DNA of 5,694 nt from contig CAJQKX010000724.1 of NCBI GenBank assembly GCA_905479025.1, positions 1-5,694 on the forward strand. The letters are read 5' to 3'. The notes below the pieces were generated by a model. That model saw only the letters and a list, made by a program, of their open reading frames with translations, made no database searches and was not told where the DNA came from. Of this stretch, positions 1 through 5,502 are shown one piece after another. Numbering within the stretch: position 1 is the first letter of the stretch; every line of letters begins with the position of its first letter. The position numbers were made by a program, and so were the translations under genes. The stretch comes from an uncultured Paraglaciecola sp. Lineage in GTDB: Bacteria > Pseudomonadota > Gammaproteobacteria > Enterobacterales > Alteromonadaceae.

Positions 1-2579
1 ATAGTTTGTTCATCTGCAACAAAAGTTTGAGGCTCGGTACCTTGAGTAAAGTATTCAAACATAGATGTTGTATCGGTTCTATTAGTAAGTTTACCGGTGC
101 CCTTATCTATACGCACTGTGAGCAGATCTGTAGGCATAGGTAACAAATGCTCCGGTTTACCCTCTAATGCATGTTGCATAAACCTAATCCAAGCGGGTTG
201 TGCAGCATGCGCCCCTGATTCACTTCCCACTAAGGCATTACCCATATAATTATATGTTTTTGGGTTTTTATTGATCAAATTCTGATTGGGCATACTGCGA
301 CCCAAGCGACGATTGTTATCATCAAACCCTACCCATGCAGTGGCGACTAAGTCTGGTGTAAACCCACTAAACCATGTATCACGCACATCGTTGGTAGTCC
401 CGGTTTTACCCGCGATGTCACTCCGACGGTTCATCAGCACTGCCGCACGCCATCCTGTGCCACGATTATCCCAATTACCATTAATTTGCACAGCAGAACG
501 CATCATTTCTGCGACTAAAAATGCATTTTCTGCACTGATCACTCTTGGAGCGGAGAGAACATTTTTGACTGGCTCATCAACTTGTTGTGTTACACCAAAC
601 TCTGCGGCTAGAAGTGCTTCAATATCTTCGGCCTCAGCATTGGTTTGGTTTGTTTGAGTTTCTGCAACACAAGGATCACAAGCGGTTTTTGGGTTCGCTT
701 CCCACAATATGTCACCTATCTCGTTTTCTATGCGTTGAATAAAATAAGGTTGAATTAAAAATCCGCCATTGGCAATGACCGCCATTGCAGTTGCCACTTC
801 CAGTGGTGTGTGGGAGCCAGAACCTAATGATAATGTTTCATCTACAGGAATATCATCTTTATTAAAACCAAAACGGGTGAGGTATTCTGCTACATTTTCC
901 AGTCCTACAGCTCTTAACAAACGCACCGATACCACATTTTTTGATTTGGTTAACGCCACACGCATACGGATCGGGCCATCGTACTCGGCGGGTGAATTTT
1001 CTGGACGCCAGGCATTCCCTGAACCAGATTGCCATTGTGTGATGGGTGCGTCGTTTATCACACTTGCCAAAGTGTAACCATTTTCTAGCGAAGCTGAATA
1101 AATAAAAGGTTTGATGTTTGAGCCCACTTGTCTTTTGGCTTGAGTCGCGCGGTTAAATTGACTTTGATAAAAACTATACCCACCAACTACAGCTTGTGCG
1201 GCACCATCTTTAGGATCAAGAGCAACAAAAGCACCACTCGCCTGAGGGTATTGAGTAAGTTGCCAATGCAAATCATCTTCTCTTTGACGGATTAAAATCA
1301 ATGCCCCAGCTTGCAATATATCGCTGGCGATTTTAGGCTCTGGCCCTTGTTTGGCATCATTGATAAAAGGTCTCGCCCAATCTAAGCCATCCCAATCAAT
1401 AATGCTGTATTTTCCTTGCTGATTGAAAATAATGATGTCGTTTTCATTCACTTTAACAACGATAGCGGGATGCATTGATTCGAAGGTTTGTAGTTCTTGC
1501 AGATAACTTAACATTTGTTCTTCAGGCCAAGGTTCTGAGTTGTTTAATTCAGATATTGTTTGTTCTGAAAGCAGCTCATCTTTATCTTTGACTAAATCTA
1601 CTGACCAAAGTTGTTTGACTACCCCATGGTATCCATGACGTTCATCGTAATCATGTAAATTTCTGCGCACAGCTTGTTGTGCAGTAGCTTGCAAATCAGA
1701 GGAAACAGTAGAATAAATTTGATAGCCACCAGTTTCAGCCTCATCTTTACCGTACAACGCAATCATTTCATTATAAATAATATCTGCTAAGTAAGGCGCA
1801 TCTAAATCTATTTCGGCGCCATACTTTTGTGCGGTGACAGGCGCATTAACAGCTTGCTCAAATTGATCTTGATTGATGTATTTTTCATCCAACATACGAA
1901 GCAAAACAATACGTCTTCTCACCACGGAGCGCTCTGGGCGACTAATAGGATTGAGTACCGATGGTGCTTGAGGTAACCCTGCAATAGTGGCAATTTGGGC
2001 TAATGTCAGTTCATTGAGTGACTTGCCATAATAGACTTGCGCTGCCGCACCAAAACCGAAAGCTCGGTGGCCTAATTCTACCTTATTTAAATACAACTCT
2101 AAAATTTCTTGTTTGCTTAATAGTTGTTCCATATGCCACGCTAAAATGATTTCACGTATTTTACGGATGTATTTTTTTTCGCGGGTCAAGAAAAAGTCTC
2201 GGGCCATTTGCATAGTTAGGGTACTTCCACCCTGCCCTTTTTCACCGGTGATAACTAAATTAACTAATGCACGCAACATGCCGATAGGATCTATGCCAGG
2301 GTGTTCATAAAACCTGCTATCTTCGGTGGCGATAACTGCTTGTTTTAACTGTTCCGGAATTTGCTCAAGGGTAAGTGGGATGCGGCGTTTCACCCCATAT
2401 TGGGAGATAAGTTTGCCATCTTTGGTAAAAATGCGCATCGGCGTTTGTAATCGAACGTCTTTGAGAACGTCGACGCTAGGCAAGTCAGATTTGATATAGA
2501 TATAGGTACCTATCAATATAGTAATACCAACTACAAATGTGACAGAAATAGCTATTAATGAGGATTTAAGTAGTTTCAC
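1..2579 (-). CDS. mrcA: Penicillin-binding protein 1A (bifunctional glycosyltransferase/transpeptidase), C-terminus cut by window edge
   Basis: Class A penicillin-binding protein that polymerises lipid II into glycan strands and cross-links the stem peptides, anchored in the inner membrane with its domains in the periplasm. I translated 859 codons without a stop. Residues about 6-28 form one membrane anchor. The glycosyltransferase (GT51) domain follows, with EDSRFYEH at 86-93 (E86 is the catalytic glutamate), then GGSTLTMQMARD and KQEILELYLNK (around 156-166). An OB-like insert typical of PBP1A starts near YDERHGYHG (about residue 310). The transpeptidase has all three motifs: SNIK (S487 nucleophile, K490), SKN (546-548) and KTGTT (725-729). 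The sequence tracks E. coli PBP1A (850 aa, from memory) along its whole length, so probably only some tens of residues at most are missing off the left edge. The GTG start at 2579 gives MKLLKSSL, aligning with the E. coli N-terminus. No Shine-Dalgarno sequence is visible before it. The gene is divergent from pilM. Confidence 0.97.
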   Translation of the reverse strand, partial: MKLLKSSLIAISVTFVVGITILIGTYIYIKSDLPSVDVLKDVRLQTPMRIFTKDGKLISQYGVKRRIPLTLEQIPEQLKQAVIATEDSRFYEHPGIDPIGMLRALVNLVITGEKGQGGSTLTMQMARDFFLTREKKYIRKIREIILAWHMEQLLSKQEILELYLNKVELGHRAFGFGAAAQVYYGKSLNELTLAQIATIAGLPQAPSVLNPISRPERSVVRRRIVLLRMLDEKYINQDQFEQAVNAPVTAQKYGAEIDLDAPYLADIIYNEMIALYGKDEAETGGYQIYSTVSSDLQATAQQAVRRNLHDYDERHGYHGVVKQLWSVDLVKDKDELLSEQTISELNNSEPWPEEQMLSYLQELQTFESMHPAIVVKVNENDIIIFNQQGKYSIIDWDGLDWARPFINDAKQGPEPKIASDILQAGALILIRQREDDLHWQLTQYPQASGAFVALDPKDGAAQAVVGGYSFYQSQFNRATQAKRQVGSNIKPFIYSASLENGYTLASVINDAPITQWQSGSGNAWRPENSPAEYDGPIRMRVALTKSKNVVSVRLLRAVGLENVAEYLTRFGFNKDDIPVDETLSLGSGSHTPLEVATAMAVIANGGFLIQPYFIQRIENEIGDILWEANPKTACDPCVAETQTNQTNAEAEDIEALLAAEFGVTQQVDEPVKNVLSAPRVISAENAFLVAEMMRSAVQINGNWDNRGTGWRAAVLMNRRSDIAGKTGTTNDVRDTWFSGFTPDLVATAWVGFDDNNRRLGRSMPNQNLINKNPKTYNYMGNALVGSESGAHAAQPAWIRFMQHALEGKPEHLLPMPTDLLTVRIDKGTGKLTNRTDTTSMFEYFTQGTEPQTFVADEQT
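2497..2510 (+). repeat. 14-bp direct repeat TAGATATAGGTACC, copy 1 (inside mrcA start)
   Basis: This 14-mer matches 2759-2772 exactly. It lies in the mrcA membrane-anchor codons (reading GTYIY on the minus strand). Its right part belongs to a perfect 12-bp palindrome, ATAGGTACCTAT (2502-2513). A wider dyad, TTGATA (2491-2496) and TATCAA (2511-2516), surrounds it. The identity is directly visible; any regulatory role is a guess. Confidence 0.6.
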
Positions 2580-2621
2580 GGATAAATAATACCAAGGCAA
2601 AGTCTAATAAATGTTCTACAT

Positions 2622-2627
2622 TTTATA
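2622..2627 (-). promoter_or_regulatory. Candidate -10 box for mrcA
   Basis: Read on the minus strand this is TATAAA within GGTATAAAATG, close to the sigma70 consensus TATAAT. It would place the transcript start near 2615 and leave a leader of roughly 35 nt before the GTG at 2579. At the expected 16-18 bp spacing the -35 position reads about TGGTTC, which is a poor match. The call therefore rests on the -10 alone and on its position. Confidence 0.25.
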
Positions 2628-2635
2628 CCTATGTA
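2628..2635 (+). repeat. Direct repeat CCTATGTA, copy 1
   Basis: The 8-mer CCTATGTA occurs here and again at 2693-2700, 65 bp downstream. Taken as 12-mers (TACCTATGTACA and TTCCTATGTAAA) the two copies agree at 10 of 12 positions. This copy lies just upstream of the candidate mrcA -10. Whether it is a protein-binding site is unknown. Confidence 0.25.
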
Positions 2636-2692
2636 CAGTTATTAGAACCATAAATAACAAAAAATTACGCAATAATGATGCAGTAAATTATT

Positions 2693-2700
2693 CCTATGTA
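2693..2700 (+). repeat. Direct repeat CCTATGTA, copy 2
   Basis: Second copy of the 8-mer, lying 15 bases before the inferred TTG start of pilM. If it bound a regulator, this position would overlap the translation initiation region or block transcription into the operon. The function is inference only. Confidence 0.25.
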
Positions 2701-2715
2701 AATGGATGTCTAAAA

Positions 2716-3780
2716 TTGAAAAAATTATTTGGCGCTAAAGTACAAAAAATGATTGGCCTAGATATAGGTACCCGGTTTATTAAAGCCGTGATAATCGAAA
2801 AATCAGGTGAACAATATAATTTGCTAGCTTATGCCTGTGAGCCAATTCTGGGCGATGCTTTTGCAGAGCGTGAAATTAAGGATTTCGAAGCAGTGAGCCA
2901 TGCGCTAAAAAAAGTAAAGCTTGCCTTAAAAAGTAAATACAAGTCTGTTGCCATAGCAGTATCAGGCTCAACAGTACTCAATAAGATTGTATACATGGAC
3001 CCGGGGCAGACCGATTACGAACTTGAAAGCCAAATTGAACTAGAAGCGGAAAGTTTGATTCCTTATCCGCTGAACGAGGTTTACATTGACTTCGAAGAGA
3101 GAAGTGACAACCTAACCACAAATAATAAGGTTGAAGTGTTATTAAGTGCGGTTCATAAAGAATTAGTTGATCGCAGAATAACGTTATTGGGAGAAGTGGA
3201 TTACGAAGCCAAAATTGTTGATGTGGAAAGTTACGCCTTAGGTGCAGCGGTTGCATCTTTCTATCCAAGTGAAAAGCATGAAACTGTTTGTTGTATCAAT
3301 ATTGGAGCCAGTCATTTACAAATGTGTGTGGTTAGAGATAGAGAAGTTATTTATACTAAAGATCACAATTTTGGTATGGACGCATTGATCCAAGACCTCA
3401 CCATGCTCTACAGCCAAGAACGCTCTCAAATTGAACAACAATTAACAGATGACACATTACCAGAAACATGGAAACAAGACGCTTACCCCATGTTTTTAGC
3501 TAATCTCCAACAAAATATTAACCGAGCATTGCAAGTTTACATCAGTGCATCTGGCGAAGCTCGTCCTAGCTCTTTGCTGATATGTGGAGGCGGCGGACAC
3601 CTGACATCTTTACCTAAAGACTTGACTGCTGATTTAGGTATTGAGGTAATGTGTTTCAACCCATTTGCAAACATGGTGATAACAGACAACGTTAATCAAG
3701 GTGATTTCGAACAGATTTCTGGACAACTTATTATCGCTGCAGGTTTAGCCAGTAGGAGTTTTAAACCGTGGCACATATAA
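2716..3780 (+). CDS. pilM: Type IV pilus assembly protein PilM (actin-like ATP-binding protein)
   Basis: Cytoplasmic actin-fold protein of the type IV pilus alignment subcomplex. In this family it binds ATP and the N-terminal tail of PilN, linking the cytoplasmic motor parts to the inner-membrane components. With a TTG start at 2716 the protein has 354 residues, the length I recall for Pseudomonas PilM. Visible motifs are the phosphate-1 loop GLDIGTRFIKAV (residues 14-25, with D16 and K23), a conserved SLIPYPLNEVYIDFE stretch, the phosphate-2 loop INIGAS (about 194-199), the adenosine motif LLICGGGGH (287-295) and NPFANM (from 315). The TTG choice gives MKKLFGAKVQKMIGLDIG, with the usual dozen residues before the GxDIG motif. 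An in-frame ATG at 2611 would add 35 residues that do not resemble PilM, and ATG 2749 would start right at the motif. Shine-Dalgarno support for TTG is weak (GGA near 2704). The end overlaps pilN by 13 bases. Confidence 0.95.
   Translation: MKKLFGAKVQKMIGLDIGTRFIKAVIIEKSGEQYNLLAYACEPILGDAFAEREIKDFEAVSHALKKVKLALKSKYKSVAIAVSGSTVLNKIVYMDPGQTDYELESQIELEAESLIPYPLNEVYIDFEERSDNLTTNNKVEVLLSAVHKELVDRRITLLGEVDYEAKIVDVESYALGAAVASFYPSEKHETVCCINIGASHLQMCVVRDREVIYTKDHNFGMDALIQDLTMLYSQERSQIEQQLTDDTLPETWKQDAYPMFLANLQQNINRALQVYISASGEARPSSLLICGGGGHLTSLPKDLTADLGIEVMCFNPFANMVITDNVNQGDFEQISGQLIIAAGLASRSFKPWHI
2759..2772 (+). repeat. 14-bp direct repeat TAGATATAGGTACC, copy 2 (inside pilM start)
   Basis: Exact second copy, 262 bp from the first, in the codons for the conserved nucleotide-binding loop GLDIGT of PilM. 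Only the GGTACC core is palindromic here; the flanks diverge from copy 1 immediately outside the 14 bp. Because the stretch encodes a conserved motif, its sequence is constrained by the protein, which favours coincidence. Confidence 0.6.
3754..3758 (+). promoter_or_regulatory. Ribosome-binding site for pilN
   Basis: AGGAG lies nine bases before the GTG start at 3768, inside the last codons of pilM. It fixes the GTG as the start and shows that pilN is initiated from within pilM. Confidence 0.8.
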
Positions 3781-4352
3781 ATTTATTGCCTTGGCGCGAA
3801 GGGCGCAGGGCTGAGCATAAGAAGAATTACCTGACTTTACTGACTTTACTTGCACTTAGTGCAATTGGCTTAATGTTTACTGCTGGATCTGTGTTAGAAA
3901 AAATGACAGATTACCAAAATTATCGAAACAATTTTATTGAACAAGAAACGGCTTTATTGGATCAACAAATTGAGAAAATTAAAAATATCAAAAAAGACAA
4001 GGAAGCTATTGAACAAAGAATGGCCTTAATTGAGCAACTTGAGTCAAGCAGAAACGCCGTGCCAATCGTTTTGGATGAGTTAGTTAGACTGGTACCACAT
4101 GGTTTATCCTTTCGCAGTTTTTCTCGCCAAGGCAATCTTATTGAAATATTGGGTGTCAGTGAATCAAACAACAGGTTGGCAGATTTTATGCGTCAACTGC
4201 AAGAATCTACTGTATTCAGTAGTGGCGAATTATCTTCAATCAAGGCGGATACATCCGCTTTAGAAGCAGTCAGTGATTTTAAGCTGACTTTTACTATTAA
4301 TCCTAGTGTGGCTCCAGATTTCTCAATCATTAATAAGGAGCCAATTAAATGA
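3768..4352 (+). CDS. pilN: Type IV pilus inner-membrane assembly protein PilN
   Basis: Bitopic inner-membrane protein of the pilus alignment subcomplex. Its cytoplasmic tail docks in PilM and its periplasmic part pairs with PilO. The 194-residue product begins MAHINLLPWRE; INLLPWRE at 4-11 is the family's signature PilM-binding motif. A basic stretch (12-19) is followed by a membrane helix at about 21-43, a charged coiled-coil-like segment (about 46-95) and a small periplasmic ferredoxin-like domain ending near the C-terminus. The start is GTG, placed by the signature motif and the AGGAG upstream. It overlaps pilM by 13 bases and pilO by four (ATGA). A 9-bp tandem repeat lies at the start of the membrane helix. 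Confidence 0.95.
   Translation: MAHINLLPWREGRRAEHKKNYLTLLTLLALSAIGLMFTAGSVLEKMTDYQNYRNNFIEQETALLDQQIEKIKNIKKDKEAIEQRMALIEQLESSRNAVPIVLDELVRLVPHGLSFRSFSRQGNLIEILGVSESNNRLADFMRQLQESTVFSSGELSSIKADTSALEAVSDFKLTFTINPSVAPDFSIINKEPIK
3832..3849 (+). repeat. Perfect 9-bp tandem repeat TGACTTTAC x2 in pilN
   Basis: Two adjacent identical copies, in frame, encode the repeated LTL-LTL at the cytoplasmic end of the PilN membrane helix (residues 22-27). Gain or loss of one unit would change the helix by three residues without shifting the frame. Confidence 0.75.
4335..4340 (+). promoter_or_regulatory. Ribosome-binding site for pilO
   Basis: AAGGAG (TAAGGAG from 4334), a near-perfect Shine-Dalgarno sequence, lies eight bases before the ATG at 4349 and inside the end of pilN. 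It is the strongest such site in the window. Confidence 0.85.
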
Positions 4353-4966
4353 AATTTGATGTTAATAAATTAAAAGAGGTCAATGATTTAGATTTCGAGC
4401 AAGTCGCTATCTGGCCCTTTGAAGTTAAATCTTTAGTCGCAATGTTTGGCATAATTGTTAGTTTAGTAGTTGGGTATTATTTTTTAGTGAAAGATAAACT
4501 ACCTTTACTTGAAGCAGCACAAAATAAAGAAATAAAATTAAAACAAGTCTACCAAGGAAAATATCGCATTGCGGTTAACTTAGAAGCCTACGAAGAGCAA
4601 TTAGGTCAATTGAAAAGTGATTTTTCTTCTATGTTAAAATCACTTCCTACGAGCAATGAAACACCCGGATTATTGGATGACATCACGTTAGTAGGCACAT
4701 CAGCAGGGCTCACTTTTAGATTATTAAATTGGCAAAGAGAGATCCCAAAAGAATTTTATTCAGAGTTGCCTATTGAAATGGAAGTGTTTGGTGGGTATCA
4801 CAACTTTGGGCAATTTGCTTCAGACATAGCAGGGTTACCTCGCATTGTCACAGTGCATGATTTTGAAGTTACCCAGGAAAGTAATTCCCTTAAGCTCACA
4901 GTACAGGCAAAAACGTATAGAACGTCAAGCGAACAAGACACAGTTACAGAAGGTAAAACACAATGA
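4349..4966 (+). CDS. pilO: Type IV pilus inner-membrane assembly protein PilO
   Basis: Bitopic inner-membrane protein that forms dimers with PilN and contacts PilP, completing the inner-membrane part of the pilus alignment complex. The 205-residue product matches the usual family length. A cytoplasmic N-terminus of about 26 residues (with DFEQVAIWPFEVK) leads into a membrane helix at about 27-47. A coiled-coil-like segment (about 50-98) follows, then the conserved LPTSNETPGLLDDI (99-112) and the core domain with EFYSELPIE (135-143) and GGYHNFGQFASDIAGLPRIV (148-167), all characteristic of PilO. Its start overlaps the pilN stop as ATGA and its stop overlaps the pilP start the same way, a layout typical of translational coupling and fixed subunit ratios. 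Confidence 0.96.
   Translation: MKFDVNKLKEVNDLDFEQVAIWPFEVKSLVAMFGIIVSLVVGYYFLVKDKLPLLEAAQNKEIKLKQVYQGKYRIAVNLEAYEEQLGQLKSDFSSMLKSLPTSNETPGLLDDITLVGTSAGLTFRLLNWQREIPKEFYSELPIEMEVFGGYHNFGQFASDIAGLPRIVTVHDFEVTQESNSLKLTVQAKTYRTSSEQDTVTEGKTQ
4948..4953 (+). promoter_or_regulatory. Ribosome-binding site for pilP
   Basis: AGAAGG, followed by T, lies nine bases before the ATG at 4963, inside the last codons of pilO. Confidence 0.65.
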
Positions 4967-5502
4967 AATATATTAAAATTGTGTTGGCTGCATTACTGTT
5001 ATGTGGCTGTGAAGCCAAAGTTGACGATTTACAGGTATTTATTGCTGAAGTGAAACAAACAACTAGTGTTAATATTGAGCCTTATCCAGAATTTGATAGC
5101 AAACCTACTTTTATCTATTCTGCTGACACTTTGCGCAGCCCATTTCAACGTCCACGAAATACGGGTGCAGGTGTCAAAATAAACGTAGCCGCCCAACCAA
5201 ATTGTGCACAGCCCGACTTTAACCGTAGCAAACAACCTTTAGAAAAATTTGGTATCGATGCGTTATCCGTTAGTGGGGTATTTCAGTCCAATGGCAAAAA
5301 ATGGGCTCTTATTCAGTCTAATACAGGAAGTTTATTTAAAGCTACAATTGGCGATTACCTAGGGTTGTTCTTTGGGAAAATCGATTCTATTCAAAATGGC
5401 ACAGTTTCTTTTACTGAAATGCTGCCCGATGGAGCTGGCTACTGGCAGCAAAAGCGAGCCACACTCACTATGCTTTCGAAGGCAGGAGAAAATAATGTCT
5501 GA
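4963..5502 (+). CDS. pilP: Type IV pilus assembly lipoprotein PilP
   Basis: Periplasmic lipoprotein, anchored to the inner membrane in this family, that bridges the PilN/PilO pair to the secretin PilQ. The 179-residue product starts with a lipoprotein signal: a basic start (MKYIK), a hydrophobic stretch and a lipobox LCGC ending at C16, the predicted lipidated residue. A flexible region follows (about 20-70) with the conserved LRSPFQRP (57-64), then PDFNRSKQPLEKF (84-96) and a C-terminal beta domain (about 97-172) with VSGVF and the repeated glycine/aromatic turns of the family. The residue after the lipidated cysteine is E17, not aspartate, the classical inner-membrane retention signal. One more cysteine, C81, is present in the mature protein. 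It overlaps pilO by four bases and pilQ by eight. Confidence 0.95.
   Translation: MKYIKIVLAALLLCGCEAKVDDLQVFIAEVKQTTSVNIEPYPEFDSKPTFIYSADTLRSPFQRPRNTGAGVKINVAAQPNCAQPDFNRSKQPLEKFGIDALSVSGVFQSNGKKWALIQSNTGSLFKATIGDYLGLFFGKIDSIQNGTVSFTEMLPDGAGYWQQKRATLTMLSKAGENNV
5484..5488 (+). promoter_or_regulatory. Ribosome-binding site for pilQ
   Basis: AGGAG lies six bases before the ATG at 5495, inside the end of pilP. It supports the ATG as the pilQ start. Confidence 0.75.

Larger units (their letters stand above)
2611..2651. repeat. Imperfect inverted repeat in the mrcA/pilM control region
   Basis: The arms are ATGTTCTA (2611-2618) and TAGAACCAT (2643-2651), complementary except for one extra C in the right arm, with a 6-bp perfect core GTTCTA/TAGAAC. 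A second small dyad, TACAT (2617-2621) and ATGTA (2631-2635), lies inside and covers the candidate mrcA -10 box. It could be an operator for a dimeric regulator, but in such AT-rich DNA short dyads arise easily by chance. Confidence 0.25.
2580..2715. other. Divergent intergenic control region between mrcA and pilM
   Basis: This 136-bp AT-rich gap is the only non-coding stretch in the window and must carry the start signals for mrcA (leftward) and probably for the pil operon (rightward). I see one plausible -10 box for mrcA, an imperfect dyad and a short direct repeat, listed separately. I see no convincing sigma70 -35/-10 pair for pilM: the best -10-like hexamer, AATAAT at 2671-2676, has no acceptable -35. 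There is no sigma54 GG-N10-GC pattern that I could recognise, no riboswitch-like structure and no terminator. An open frame in phase with pilM runs back to an ATG at 2611, but it looks like read-through of untranslated leader. Confidence 0.7.

Noticed and set aside
286..2310. Plus-strand open frames at 286-657, 769-1077 and 2113-2310
   Set aside because: They lie wholly antisense to mrcA, whose frame is continuous and matches PBP1A with all catalytic motifs. Their products show no recognisable domain.
2598..2600. TTG at 2600 as an alternative mrcA start adding seven residues
   Set aside because: The GTG at 2579 aligns with the E. coli PBP1A N-terminus and the TTG has no better ribosome-binding site.
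2671..2676. AATAAT as a -10 box for the pil operon
   Set aside because: Five of six bases match, but no -35-like hexamer lies at 16-19 bp upstream, and such hexamers are common in AT-rich DNA.
2706..2738. Short frame starting ATG at 2706 (about 10 codons, MSKIEKIIWR) that overlaps the pilM start region
   Set aside because: It ends after ten residues in another frame than pilM and has no Shine-Dalgarno sequence. A leader peptide cannot be excluded, but nothing supports one.
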